From: Rariglobus sp041662485
GTDB taxonomy: Bacteria; Verrucomicrobiota; Verrucomicrobiia; Opitutales; Opitutaceae
DNA length: 64,000 nt
Direction: 5' to 3'
NCBI GenBank assembly: GCA_041662485.1
Contig: JBAZSJ010000004.1
Span: 62,001 to 126,000 of the forward strand
How positions within the stretch are numbered: position 1 is the first letter of the stretch; every line of letters begins with the position of its first letter. Of this stretch, positions 34,658 through 41,414 are shown piece after piece. The notes below the pieces were generated by a model, which saw only the letters and a list, made by a program, of their open reading frames with translations, ran no database searches and was not told where the DNA came from. Both the position numbers and the translations under genes were made by a program.

Positions 34658-34723
34658 TGTAGGCCCGACCGCCGGTCGGGCTGATTGGAGCCAAGGCACC
34701 CCGACCACCGGTCGGGGCTACAT
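34658..34723. repeat. Two REP palindromes (family A) after truB
   Basis: TGTAGGCCCGACC-GCC-GGTCGGG (core 34664-34680) begins directly after the truB TAA. An inverted second copy has CCCCGACC-ACC-GGTCGGGG (34699-34717) followed by CTACAT. The first core is identical to the copy at 3914-3930. Confidence 0.88.
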
Positions 34724-34786
34724 CGGCGCAAGATTCCTGAAAATCAGCGTGGTAATCCGATGGCGGGCGGCTAGCTTGCATCTCGC

Positions 34787-35728
34787 GTGGAACCCCGCTG
34801 TTACAACTCCCTCGCCGAGGCGTCGTCGCTTCCGTTGCGTCCGCTGCATCTGGCGATTGGCATGTTCGATGGCGTTCATCTGGGGCATCACGCGGTCATC
34901 GAGGCGGCGGTGCATTCCGCGCGTCGCAGCGGCGGGCTTTCCGCCGTGCTGACATTCTGGCCGCACCCGAGCCGGTTGTTCCGTCCCGAAAATCCCGTGC
35001 GGCTCATCATGACGCCCGCGTTGAAGAACCGGCAGTTGTTCAAGATCGGGGTGAATGCGGTGATCATGCAGCCGTTTGACGCCGACTTCGCCGGCATCGC
35101 CGCGAACGAGCTTCTGCCCCGGCTGAAGCATGCGCTGCCCGGGCTCGTCACGATTTACGTCGGTGAAAACTGGCGCTTCGGCAAAGGCCGCACCGGCGAT
35201 ATCAACGTCCTGCTCTCAGAGGCGAAAAAGCACGGCATCAACGTCGTGAGCGCCCAGCGAATCAACCAGAACGGCGAGCCGATCAGCAGCACGCGTATCC
35301 GCGGCTACCTTGAGGAAGGCCGCATCGAGGAGGCAAACGCTCTGCTCGGCTACACGTATTTTGCCGAGGGCGTGGTCACGCCGGGCAAGCAGCTTGGCGG
35401 CACCATTGGATTTCCGACGCTGAACATCGTGTGGGAGCCCGACCTGCGTCCGCGCATGGGCGTGTATGCCGTGCAGGTCTACGGACCGAAGTCCACCGTG
35501 CCGATTCCGGGCGTGGCCAACTACGGCCTGCGTCCGACGGTCGAGAAGTCCACCGAGCCGCGGCTGGAGGTTCACCTTCTCGGGGCGTGTCCGTTCGACC
35601 GGGGCGACAAGCTGACGGTCGAGTGGCTGGCTTTCCTTCGTCCCGAGATGAAATTTTCGAGTCTGGAGGCGTTGAAAGAGCAGATCGGGAAAGACCGTGA
35701 AAATGCCGCGGAATTTTTCTTGCGCTGA
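34787..35728 (+). CDS. ribF: Bifunctional riboflavin kinase/FAD synthetase
   Basis: A 313-residue enzyme making FMN and FAD from riboflavin. The N-terminal nucleotidyltransferase part has 'LAIGMFDGVHLGHHAVI' (HxGH, about 24-40), 'SAVLTFWPHPSRLF', 'VGENWRFGKGRTGD' and 'ISSTRIRGYLEEGRIEEAN' (about 165-183); the C-terminal kinase has 'VTPGKQLGGTIGFPTLNI' and 'YGLRPTV'. Full length. A GTG at 34787 is the start used here; the next ATG (34862) would remove part of the first strand. It follows truB after a REP pair, and precedes tRNA-Val. Confidence 0.94.
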   Translation: MEPRCYNSLAEASSLPLRPLHLAIGMFDGVHLGHHAVIEAAVHSARRSGGLSAVLTFWPHPSRLFRPENPVRLIMTPALKNRQLFKIGVNAVIMQPFDADFAGIAANELLPRLKHALPGLVTIYVGENWRFGKGRTGDINVLLSEAKKHGINVVSAQRINQNGEPISSTRIRGYLEEGRIEEANALLGYTYFAEGVVTPGKQLGGTIGFPTLNIVWEPDLRPRMGVYAVQVYGPKSTVPIPGVANYGLRPTVEKSTEPRLEVHLLGACPFDRGDKLTVEWLAFLRPEMKFSSLEALKEQIGKDRENAAEFFLR

Positions 35729-35761
35729 AGTGGGGGAGTCCTGCTTACTCTCCGACCTTTC

Positions 35762-35838
35762 GGACCCTTAGCTCAGTTGGTTAGAGCGTTTCCTTGACAT
35801 GGAAGAGGTCACTGGTTCGAGTCCAGTAGGGTCCACCA
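35762..35838 (+). tRNA. tRNA-Val (GAC anticodon)
   Basis: Acceptor GGACCCT (35762-35768) pairs with AGGGTCC (35828-35834), discriminator A, encoded CCA ending at 35838. D arm GCTCAGTTGGTTAGAGC, anticodon loop TTGACAT with GAC for Val, T loop GTTCGAGTCC. All cloverleaf stems pair. Confidence 0.96.
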
Positions 35839-35842
35839 TTCT

Positions 35843-35877
35843 TAAAGCCGTTAATCATCAGATGTTAACGGCTTTTC
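35843..35877 (+). terminator. Intrinsic terminator after tRNA-Val
   Basis: AAAGCCGTTAA (about 35844-35854) pairs with TTAACGGCTTTT (about 35865-35876) around a ten-base loop. The stem ends in T residues, five bases after the tRNA 3' end. Confidence 0.8.
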
Positions 35878-36133
35878 ATTTTCCGGTTTCTCGCCTGTTC
35901 CAAAAGGGTCGAAGTGCGGAAAAATACGGGAAGATACCGAATCATCCCAAGTGTGATTGGCCCAAGACAAAGCACAGGAAATTAGCGCCTGCTGGCGATC
36001 ATGTCGGCGCTAGTATTGCGCTTGCCCTCCGGTTTCTCCGGCTGACCATGGATTATTGAAGCTCAAGCACCTCCGAAAGTAGCAAAGGAGTCGGTAAACT
36101 CCGATAACATCATCCACCTCGATTTTTCAACAC
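35878..36133. other. Lower-G+C gap downstream of tRNA-Val, no gene seen
   Basis: This stretch is visibly richer in A and T than the neighbours. An open frame runs through the tRNA into it, but its N-terminal part is tRNA complement and the rest has no recognisable domain. It may hold the eroded end of an element integrated at the tRNA. Confidence 0.4.
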
Positions 36134-36511
36134 ATGCCGATACATGATATTTTTTCGAAAAGAAAAATGAGGCAAAACGGATTGCCCTCCGATGATGTAT
36201 ATAAATACGACTCCATGCCTGGGCCTCTTCGGATACAAATTGTCTATATTTTCAGGAGTCTTTTTGGAACAGAGGGTGATACTCATGTTGATGAATTTTT
36301 CCATGCCATCGCGCAGGCACTGTGTCGCGAGTATGGAGTATTTACGTTGGGAAGAAATGCTAGCGCCTACGGACTAGAGCGGATTGGGCGCTTTATGACG
36401 GAGGATGCGACCACGGACCAATGTATCGACGTTATCGATATGGTACCCAAGGCTCGCGAACTTCTTCCTCGACCACGCCATGGGAAATGCGAACCATGTC
36501 ATCGCAAATAA
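36134..36511 (+). pseudogene. AbiJ-type N-terminal domain fragment (abortive-infection-like)
   Basis: A 125-codon frame. Residues about 4-110 resemble the AbiJ N-terminal domain found in abortive-infection-type proteins: 'DIFSKRKMRQNG', 'DVYKYDSMPGPLRIQIVYIF', 'ALCREYGVFTL', 'LERIGRFM' and 'TDQCIDVIDM'. Full proteins of this kind carry a further 150 or more residues with an effector domain. Here the frame ends at 'HGKCEPCHRK', so the effector part is missing. The composition is distinctly lower in G+C than the surrounding genes, which points to horizontal transfer. Beside tRNA-Val and a toxin-antitoxin pair. The domain call comes from memory of the family and is not certain. Confidence 0.5.
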
Positions 36512-36584
36512 TCCACCTCCAGCGGATGCGCCTGCCTCATAACCATTCTGCCATACTGGCGTGTTTTTTTGTGCCCGCTAGAAC

Positions 36585-36851
36585 TCAGTCGTAAACGTTG
36601 GAACGGTGACCGGCCTTGACCAAGACCACGACGAGCTTGCCGTCGTTTAATTCACAGATGAGCCGGTAATCCTGCACGCGGTAACGCCAGAGACCATGCA
36701 GACCGCCACGGAGCGGCTTTCCGAAGGCGCGAGGGTCCGAGCAGCCCTTGATGCGTTTATCCAGAAAATCCAGCACCGCACGGGATGCTGACGGTCCCAT
36801 GTCGCGCAGTTCGCGCAGGGCGAGGTCGTCGATTTTATAGTCCCAACTCAC
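36585..36851 (-). CDS. RelE/ParE-type toxin
   Basis: An 88-residue protein of the RelE superfamily, whose members cut ribosome-bound mRNA or act on gyrase. 'DLALRELRDMGPSASRAVLDFL' is the first helical pair, 'AFGKPLRGGLHGLWRYRVQDYRLICEL' (about 44-70) the core strands with basic residues, and 'VVLVKAGHRSNVYD' the typical C-terminal strand with Arg and Tyr. Start placed at GTG 36851, overlapping the antitoxin gene's 3' end by 17 bases; an earlier in-frame start lies deeper in the antitoxin gene. Co-transcribed with and downstream of its antitoxin. Confidence 0.9.
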   Translation of the reverse strand: MSWDYKIDDLALRELRDMGPSASRAVLDFLDKRIKGCSDPRAFGKPLRGGLHGLWRYRVQDYRLICELNDGKLVVVLVKAGHRSNVYD

Positions 36852-37128
36852 GCCGCGCCTCCTCACCTGTGAAGAGACGGCCTTTCCCTTCCTTACGGCG
36901 GGCGATGCGATCAACGGCGATGGCTGCGTCCACTTCGTCCTCGATCAACTCTTTGAGCGAGGCAGTGAGCTGCGCAAGGGCCATGCCGTCCGGAGCGGCG
37001 GCGCGCTCGAGGGCGGCCTGCTTGATGAACTTCGCGGACGTGATGCCTTGTTTGCGGGCGGCGGCGGCAATGCGGCGCTTTTCAGGCGCAGCAAGCCGGA
37101 TGGAGGTGGGAGAGAGCACGGTTGCCAT
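36835..37128 (-). CDS. RelB/RHH-type antitoxin
   Basis: A 97-residue partner of the adjacent toxin. Its first 30 residues ('TSIRLAAPEKRRIAAAARKQG') look like a ribbon-helix-helix DNA-binding module with the strand S-I-R-L and two helices; the C-terminal half is acidic and helical, suited to wrap the toxin. The gene precedes and overlaps the toxin gene, as normal for type II modules. The ATGACTACAAATGTAGTCGT palindrome just upstream of the start (37131-37150) is a likely operator for autoregulation. Confidence 0.87.
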   Translation of the reverse strand: MATVLSPTSIRLAAPEKRRIAAAARKQGITSAKFIKQAALERAAAPDGMALAQLTASLKELIEDEVDAAIAVDRIARRKEGKGRLFTGEEARRELGL

Positions 37129-37130
37129 AA

Positions 37131-37152
37131 TGACTACAAATGTAGTCGTTTT
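37131..37152. promoter_or_regulatory. Palindromic operator candidate upstream of the antitoxin gene
   Basis: ACTACAAATGTAGT, flanked by G/C to give GACTACAAATGTAGTC, is an imperfectly centred inverted repeat just before the antitoxin ATG. Ribbon-helix-helix antitoxins bind such sites. No experimental support. Confidence 0.55.
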
Positions 37153-37369
37153 TGTCCGTTGTCAAAGTAACAACGTTGCGCTGAAAATAACACCGCCGAG
37201 CCGGGTAGCTCGCGGCGAGGGGCAGGACTCCCCATGTATTCAAATGCGGCCGTAACAATCGCGCGCCGTAGCCGCACCGGCACGCGTCCTGGGCGTCATG
37301 CCCAAAGGGAGAACGGGAAACCGTAGCCCGCGCTTGAAAGTTGCCGGATTTTTGAACCCTCTAGGGGCC

Positions 37370-39034
37370 ATGCTTCAGTCGCTCCGGATCAAGAACCTCG
37401 CCCTGCTCGAAGAAGTCTCACTCGATTTTGAGGCCGGCTTCACCGTCGTCACTGGCGAGACGGGCGCGGGCAAGAGCATCCTCCTCGGGGCGCTGTCCTT
37501 GCTGGCGGGAGAGCGGGCCGACAAGACCGTCATCCGCCAAGGTGCGCCCGCCTGCGAGGTCGAGGCGTCGCTTTGGTTTGAAAACCCCAAGAAGGTGGAC
37601 GCCCTTCTCGCCGAGCTCGACCTGCCTCCCTGCGAAGACGGCATTCTGCTTCTCAAGCGCAGTCTGCCACGCGAGAAGGCACCGAAAATCACCGTCAACG
37701 GCGGCCTCGCTTCGCTTTCTGCCCTTCAGCGCCTCGGCGAGCATTGGATTGATTTCCATGGTCCGGGTGAACCCCGCCGTCTCCTCAAGGAAAGCTGCCA
37801 GCTCGACTTGCTCGATCTCTACGGACGCGCCGGCGACGCGCTCGCCGGCTATGGCGAGAAATACCGCGCCTGGCGCGAACTGCTCGCCGAACGCGAGCGC
37901 ATCGCCCGCGAGACCAAGCTTTCGCCCGACCAGATCAAGTTTCTCGAAAACCAGCTCGTCCGCCTCGACGCGCTTGACCTCACCGACGAGGCCATCGAGA
38001 CGCTCGAGCGCGATTTCCAACGCCTGAACAAGGCGCAGGAACTCATCGCCCTTTCCTCGGCCCTCGCCAACGGACTCACCGGCGAGGACGGCGCCACCGG
38101 TCGCGTGGCCGCGCTCGTGCGCGAGGCGCGTCAGCTCGAAAACATTGATCCCGCCAGCAAGGCCCTGGCCGACCGTCTCTCCGCCGCCAGTATTGAACTG
38201 GCCGACCTCGGCGCGGAGTTCGAGGCGCTCAGCGGACAGTTCAACTTCGATCCCGAGCAGGCCGAGCAGTTGCAGGCCAACATGAACACCTGGCTCGAGG
38301 TGAAGAGAAAACACGGCGGCGATGTGCGCGCCGTCATCGAGGCGCGCGACGACATGCGCCGACGCCTCGAAATCCAGGGCGACCTCGAGGGCACGCTCAT
38401 CAAGATCGAGAAACAGATCGCCGACGCCCTGCGCGCCGCCCGCAAGGAGGCTACCGTCGTGCGCGGCATCCGCGAAAAATCATCCCGCGAGCTCGCCAAG
38501 ATCGCCGCCAAGAGCATCGCCCAGCTCGGTTTCAAGAAGGCCGATTTTCAGATCCGCATCGTGCCGCTCGACGAACTCGTGGCCACGGGCGACTGCGGCG
38601 TGGAGTTCCTGTTCTCGCCGAATGTCGGCGAGGCGCCGCTGCCGCTCAATCGCATCGCTTCCAGCGGCGAACTTGCCCGCGTGATGCTCGCGCTCAAGAC
38701 CGTGCTGGCCGACCTCGACAGCGTGCCGGTGCTGGTATTCGACGAAGTGGACGCCAACGTCGGCGGCGAAATCGGCCGCGTGGTGGGCGAGCAAATGGCC
38801 GCGCTCGCCAAGGCGCATCAGGTGTTGTGCGTCACCCACCTCCCGCAAGTCGCGGCGCAGGGCGACAGCCATCTTGTCGTCGAGAAGGACCAGACGAAGG
38901 ACCGCGCCGTGGTCACGATCTCGCCGATTCAGGCCAACCGCAAAGTCCGCGTGGGGGAGCTGGCCCGCATGCTGGGCGACCGCACGGCGAAAAGCGCGTT
39001 GGCTCACGCCGAGGAGCTGCTCGGCGCACGGTAA
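37370..39034 (+). CDS. recN: DNA repair protein RecN
   Basis: A 554-residue SMC-like ATPase that helps double-strand break repair. N-terminal 'LRIKNLALLEEVSLDFEAGF' and Walker A 'VTGETGAGKSILLGAL' (about 27-42), a central coiled-coil (about 155-380, with a hinge-free arch) and the C-terminal lobe with 'IASSGELARVMLALKTVL' (ABC signature), Walker B 'PVLVFDEVDANVGGEIG' and 'QVLCVTHLPQVAAQGD'. Complete. Start ATG 37370; the frame is open further upstream but without homology. Stands alone. Confidence 0.95.
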   Translation: MLQSLRIKNLALLEEVSLDFEAGFTVVTGETGAGKSILLGALSLLAGERADKTVIRQGAPACEVEASLWFENPKKVDALLAELDLPPCEDGILLLKRSLPREKAPKITVNGGLASLSALQRLGEHWIDFHGPGEPRRLLKESCQLDLLDLYGRAGDALAGYGEKYRAWRELLAERERIARETKLSPDQIKFLENQLVRLDALDLTDEAIETLERDFQRLNKAQELIALSSALANGLTGEDGATGRVAALVREARQLENIDPASKALADRLSAASIELADLGAEFEALSGQFNFDPEQAEQLQANMNTWLEVKRKHGGDVRAVIEARDDMRRRLEIQGDLEGTLIKIEKQIADALRAARKEATVVRGIREKSSRELAKIAAKSIAQLGFKKADFQIRIVPLDELVATGDCGVEFLFSPNVGEAPLPLNRIASSGELARVMLALKTVLADLDSVPVLVFDEVDANVGGEIGRVVGEQMAALAKAHQVLCVTHLPQVAAQGDSHLVVEKDQTKDRAVVTISPIQANRKVRVGELARMLGDRTAKSALAHAEELLGAR

Positions 39035-39060
39035 CGGCAACCGTTTAGGTTCCGACTAGG

Positions 39061-39354
39061 TTATGTGTTGGCTCTGATGTTGGGGGCACTGCTTTTTTCA
39101 CGACAATGTTCCATTACAAAACACGCGATGCTGCCAATGCCGGAAATAAGCGACGCCAAGCCGGATATTGCTAAATGAGGACCCAGAGGAGAGCCCTTAT
39201 CATTCAGTATTTCTTCCCACGCTTCCGGGGAGATCGATGCAATGTAATCACTTTGGGCGTAATGAAACACAACGAACAAAGTTGCGCCAACCAGTGAGGT
39301 AAGTCCGAAGACAAGTGATGCGGCACGCCATGGTTTCTTGAGGGGAAGATTCAT
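39061..39354 (-). CDS. Small hypothetical membrane protein
   Basis: A 97-residue frame with ATG at 39354 and two hydrophobic segments, 'AASLVFGLTSLVGATLFVVF' (about 11-30) and 'LAISGLASLISGIGSIACFV' (about 61-80). The helix pattern and lower G+C suggest a real but unrecognised small membrane protein. It converges with recN; the stop is 24 bases from that of recN. Confidence 0.5.
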   Translation of the reverse strand: MNLPLKKPWRAASLVFGLTSLVGATLFVVFHYAQSDYIASISPEAWEEILNDKGSPLGPHLAISGLASLISGIGSIACFVMEHCREKSSAPNIRANT

Positions 39355-39430
39355 TGTCGGAAGTCTTTCGGTTTTGAAGTGCCCTAACGTAGGCCGCTAG
39401 ATTTGAAATCATTTCATTGATTCGAGCCCG

Positions 39431-39922
39431 TTAAATCACGTCGGTCTCCTGCGGGAAGCCCAGCGAAGCAGTGATTGGCCGCCACCGGCCGCTCTCGGCC
39501 AGGCCTTCGGTATCCTCCCAGACCTGACTGTCCCAGGAGATGGTTCCGTGGGCGATGAGAGCAAACAGGTCGTCTCGGGAAACCGCCCCGGATATCCCGC
39601 CCGCCGGCTTGCCGTAATAATATCTCCGTTGCTTCCCGTTCGCGGACGCAGTGCCCGTCGCCCCGGGTGTATTCCATCGCTCGCACGTTTGGGCGATCAA
39701 GCCCGCGACCTCCGCCGGGTCGGACGATTCTCCTTCGTTCGTGAGGGTTCCCCGGGGTGTGCCGTGATCCACGGACGACAAGACCTGAAACTTTCCGCCG
39801 GCTTCCTGAGTGAGCACCAACACATGCAGTCCGTTTGGGAAGCTGCGCCTGAGCGCGTGCAGATACGGCTTGGGCGGGGTGACGATTTCGGTCCAGTCGG
39901 CGACGAGGACAACGGGTGTCAT
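39431..39922 (-). CDS. Hypothetical protein with C-terminal GYF_2-like domain
   Basis: A 163-residue protein. The last 65 residues ('YYYGKPAGGISGAVSRDDL', 'FALIAHGTISWDSQVWEDTEG', 'GRWRPI') match the GYF_2 (DUF4339) pattern: a strand, a loop 'xVSRDDL', a helix, 'I..DS.VW' and a final 'W(R)P'. GYF_2 domains are small interaction modules common in Verrucomicrobia and Planctomycetes. The N-terminal 95 residues ('MTPVVLVADWTEIVTPPKP') are not recognised. The ATG overlaps the TGA of the DUF1501 gene (ATGA), so they are translated together. Confidence 0.65.
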   Translation of the reverse strand: MTPVVLVADWTEIVTPPKPYLHALRRSFPNGLHVLVLTQEAGGKFQVLSSVDHGTPRGTLTNEGESSDPAEVAGLIAQTCERWNTPGATGTASANGKQRRYYYGKPAGGISGAVSRDDLFALIAHGTISWDSQVWEDTEGLAESGRWRPITASLGFPQETDVI

Positions 39923-41061
39923 GGTTTTAGGCAGAACTCCTCGCTGGAGGAGTTGGGCGTGCGGCCGAATTCGCCGCCCCAGATGACGAGGGTTTCGTCG
40001 AGGAGTCCGCGGGCTTTCAGATCCCTGATGAGCGCGGCGGCGGGTTGATCAATGGCGGCGGATGTCCGGCGGATGGAGGTCGTGAGGTTGTCGTGGTGAT
40101 CCCAGCCGCCGGCGTCGATCTGCACGAAGCGCACGCCGCGCTCGACGAGGCGGCGGGCGCAGAGGAGGCGGGCGGCGAGGTCGCCGGTGCCGTAGGCCGT
40201 GCGGGTGGCTTCGGATTCCTTGGTGATGTCGAAGGCGTCGGTCGCGGCGGTCTGCATGCGGAAGGCGAGTTCGAAGGAACCGATGCGCGCCTCCAGCTGT
40301 TCGTCGTCCTGCACGGTTTTCTCGTGGCGGGCGTCGAGGGTAGCGGCGAGGTCGAGCTGGGCGCGTTGTTCTTCCTGAGTGCTGAACTCGCTGGTGAGGT
40401 TGGGGAGGACGCGGTTCATGGGGGCGCCGGCGCGGAAGTTGGCCTGCGAGCCCTGGTAGATGCCGGGGAGGAAGGCGGCCTGGCGCGCCTCGGGCGGGGC
40501 GCCGAGGGAGACGAAGCCGGGGAGGTTCTGGCTCTCGGTGCCGAGGCCGTAGAGGACCCACGAGCCGACGCAGGGCTTGGTGAGGATGGCGGAGCCGGTG
40601 TGGAGGAGCTTTGCGGCGGGGCCGTGCGCGGGGATCTCGGAGTTCATCGAGCGGATGACGCAGAGGTCGTCGGCCACGGTGCGGAGATTGGGGAAGAGTT
40701 CGCTGATCTGCACGCCGCCCCGGCCGCAGGCCTGGAACTTGAAGGGCGAGGGCCAGATGACGCCGCTCAGGTCGCCGACCGTCTGGTCGCGGAAACGGTC
40801 CATGGAGGGCTTGTAGTCAAAGGTGTCGAGGTGGGAGGGTGCGCCGCCGGCGAAGATGTGGATGACGTGCTTGGCCTTGGCGGGGAGGGGCGGGACGCGC
40901 GGGAGGAGGTTGAGCGGCATGACCGGCGGGGCGTCGGCGGCGAGGACGTCGGTGAGGAGGGTGCCGAGGGCGAGCGCGCCCATGCTCATGCCGGTGAGCT
41001 TGAGAAACTCTTTGCGCGTGAGCGGGGCGGCGAGGCGGTTGGAGCAGTTTTCGTGGGACAT
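39919..41061 (-). CDS. DUF1501 family secreted protein, C-terminally short
   Basis: A 380-residue protein of the DUF1501 (sulfatase/phosphatase-fold) family, normally exported and paired with PSD1 cytochromes in Planctomycetes and Verrucomicrobia. The N-terminus 'TRKEFLKLTGMSMGALALGTLL' is a Tat-like signal with a single Arg. Core blocks: 'HVIHIFAGGAPSHLDTFDYKP' (about 65-85), 'MNSEIPAHGPAAKLLHTG', 'GWDHHDNL' and 'LVIWGGEFGRTP'. Family members go on for about 80 more residues ('GRDHNP...' and a final helix), but here the frame ends 'NSSSEEFCLKP' soon after. The stop lies next to a hairpin (39935-39954). Activity is doubtful. Confidence 0.88.
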   Translation of the reverse strand: MSHENCSNRLAAPLTRKEFLKLTGMSMGALALGTLLTDVLAADAPPVMPLNLLPRVPPLPAKAKHVIHIFAGGAPSHLDTFDYKPSMDRFRDQTVGDLSGVIWPSPFKFQACGRGGVQISELFPNLRTVADDLCVIRSMNSEIPAHGPAAKLLHTGSAILTKPCVGSWVLYGLGTESQNLPGFVSLGAPPEARQAAFLPGIYQGSQANFRAGAPMNRVLPNLTSEFSTQEEQRAQLDLAATLDARHEKTVQDDEQLEARIGSFELAFRMQTAATDAFDITKESEATRTAYGTGDLAARLLCARRLVERGVRFVQIDAGGWDHHDNLTTSIRRTSAAIDQPAAALIRDLKARGLLDETLVIWGGEFGRTPNSSSEEFCLKP

Positions 41062-41414
41062 GGCGGGGGGATTGGAGACCTGAGGGATGAGACCTGAAAC
41101 CTGAGAGGGGCGGACTGGCGGAGGTCGGAGGGTTACACAGAGGGCACGAGAGGGGGCACGGAGGGGGGAGGGCGGAAGTTCGGAGGGAGAAAGAGAAAGA
41201 TTAAGAGGAAAGAGAAAGAGGGGGGGGCGGCGGGTGACTTAAATTCTTTCTCGTTCTCTTAATCTTTCTCTTTCGTCAGAGAGAGGGGCGGGCGGGCAAA
41301 GTAACCTATTAGGTTACTTTGCCTTGGGGGGAATGGTGGAGGGTTGATGTAGGCCCGATCGCTGATCGGGCTTTTCGGAGAGCCAGACCGGCGGTCTGGC
41401 CTACAACGGGCGGG
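41062..41414. repeat. Intergenic repeats: GA-rich inverted tract and two REPs
   Basis: No gene. 41187-41221 is a GA-rich tract (GAAAGAGAAAGATTAAGAGG) and 41244-41276 is its CT-rich inverted counterpart, able to form a long hairpin. GTTACTTTGCC and AGTAACCTATTAGGTTACTT at about 41300-41320 form a small palindrome. Two REP copies (family A) lie at 41348-41371 (CCCGATC-GCT-GATCGGG) and 41382-41405 (CCAGACC-GGC-GGTCTGG, inverted), just after the PSD1 stop. Confidence 0.8.

Noticed and set aside
35799..36059. 86-codon frame beginning 'MEEVTGSSPVGSTI'
   Set aside because: Its first residues are the 3' half of tRNA-Val; nothing recognisable follows.
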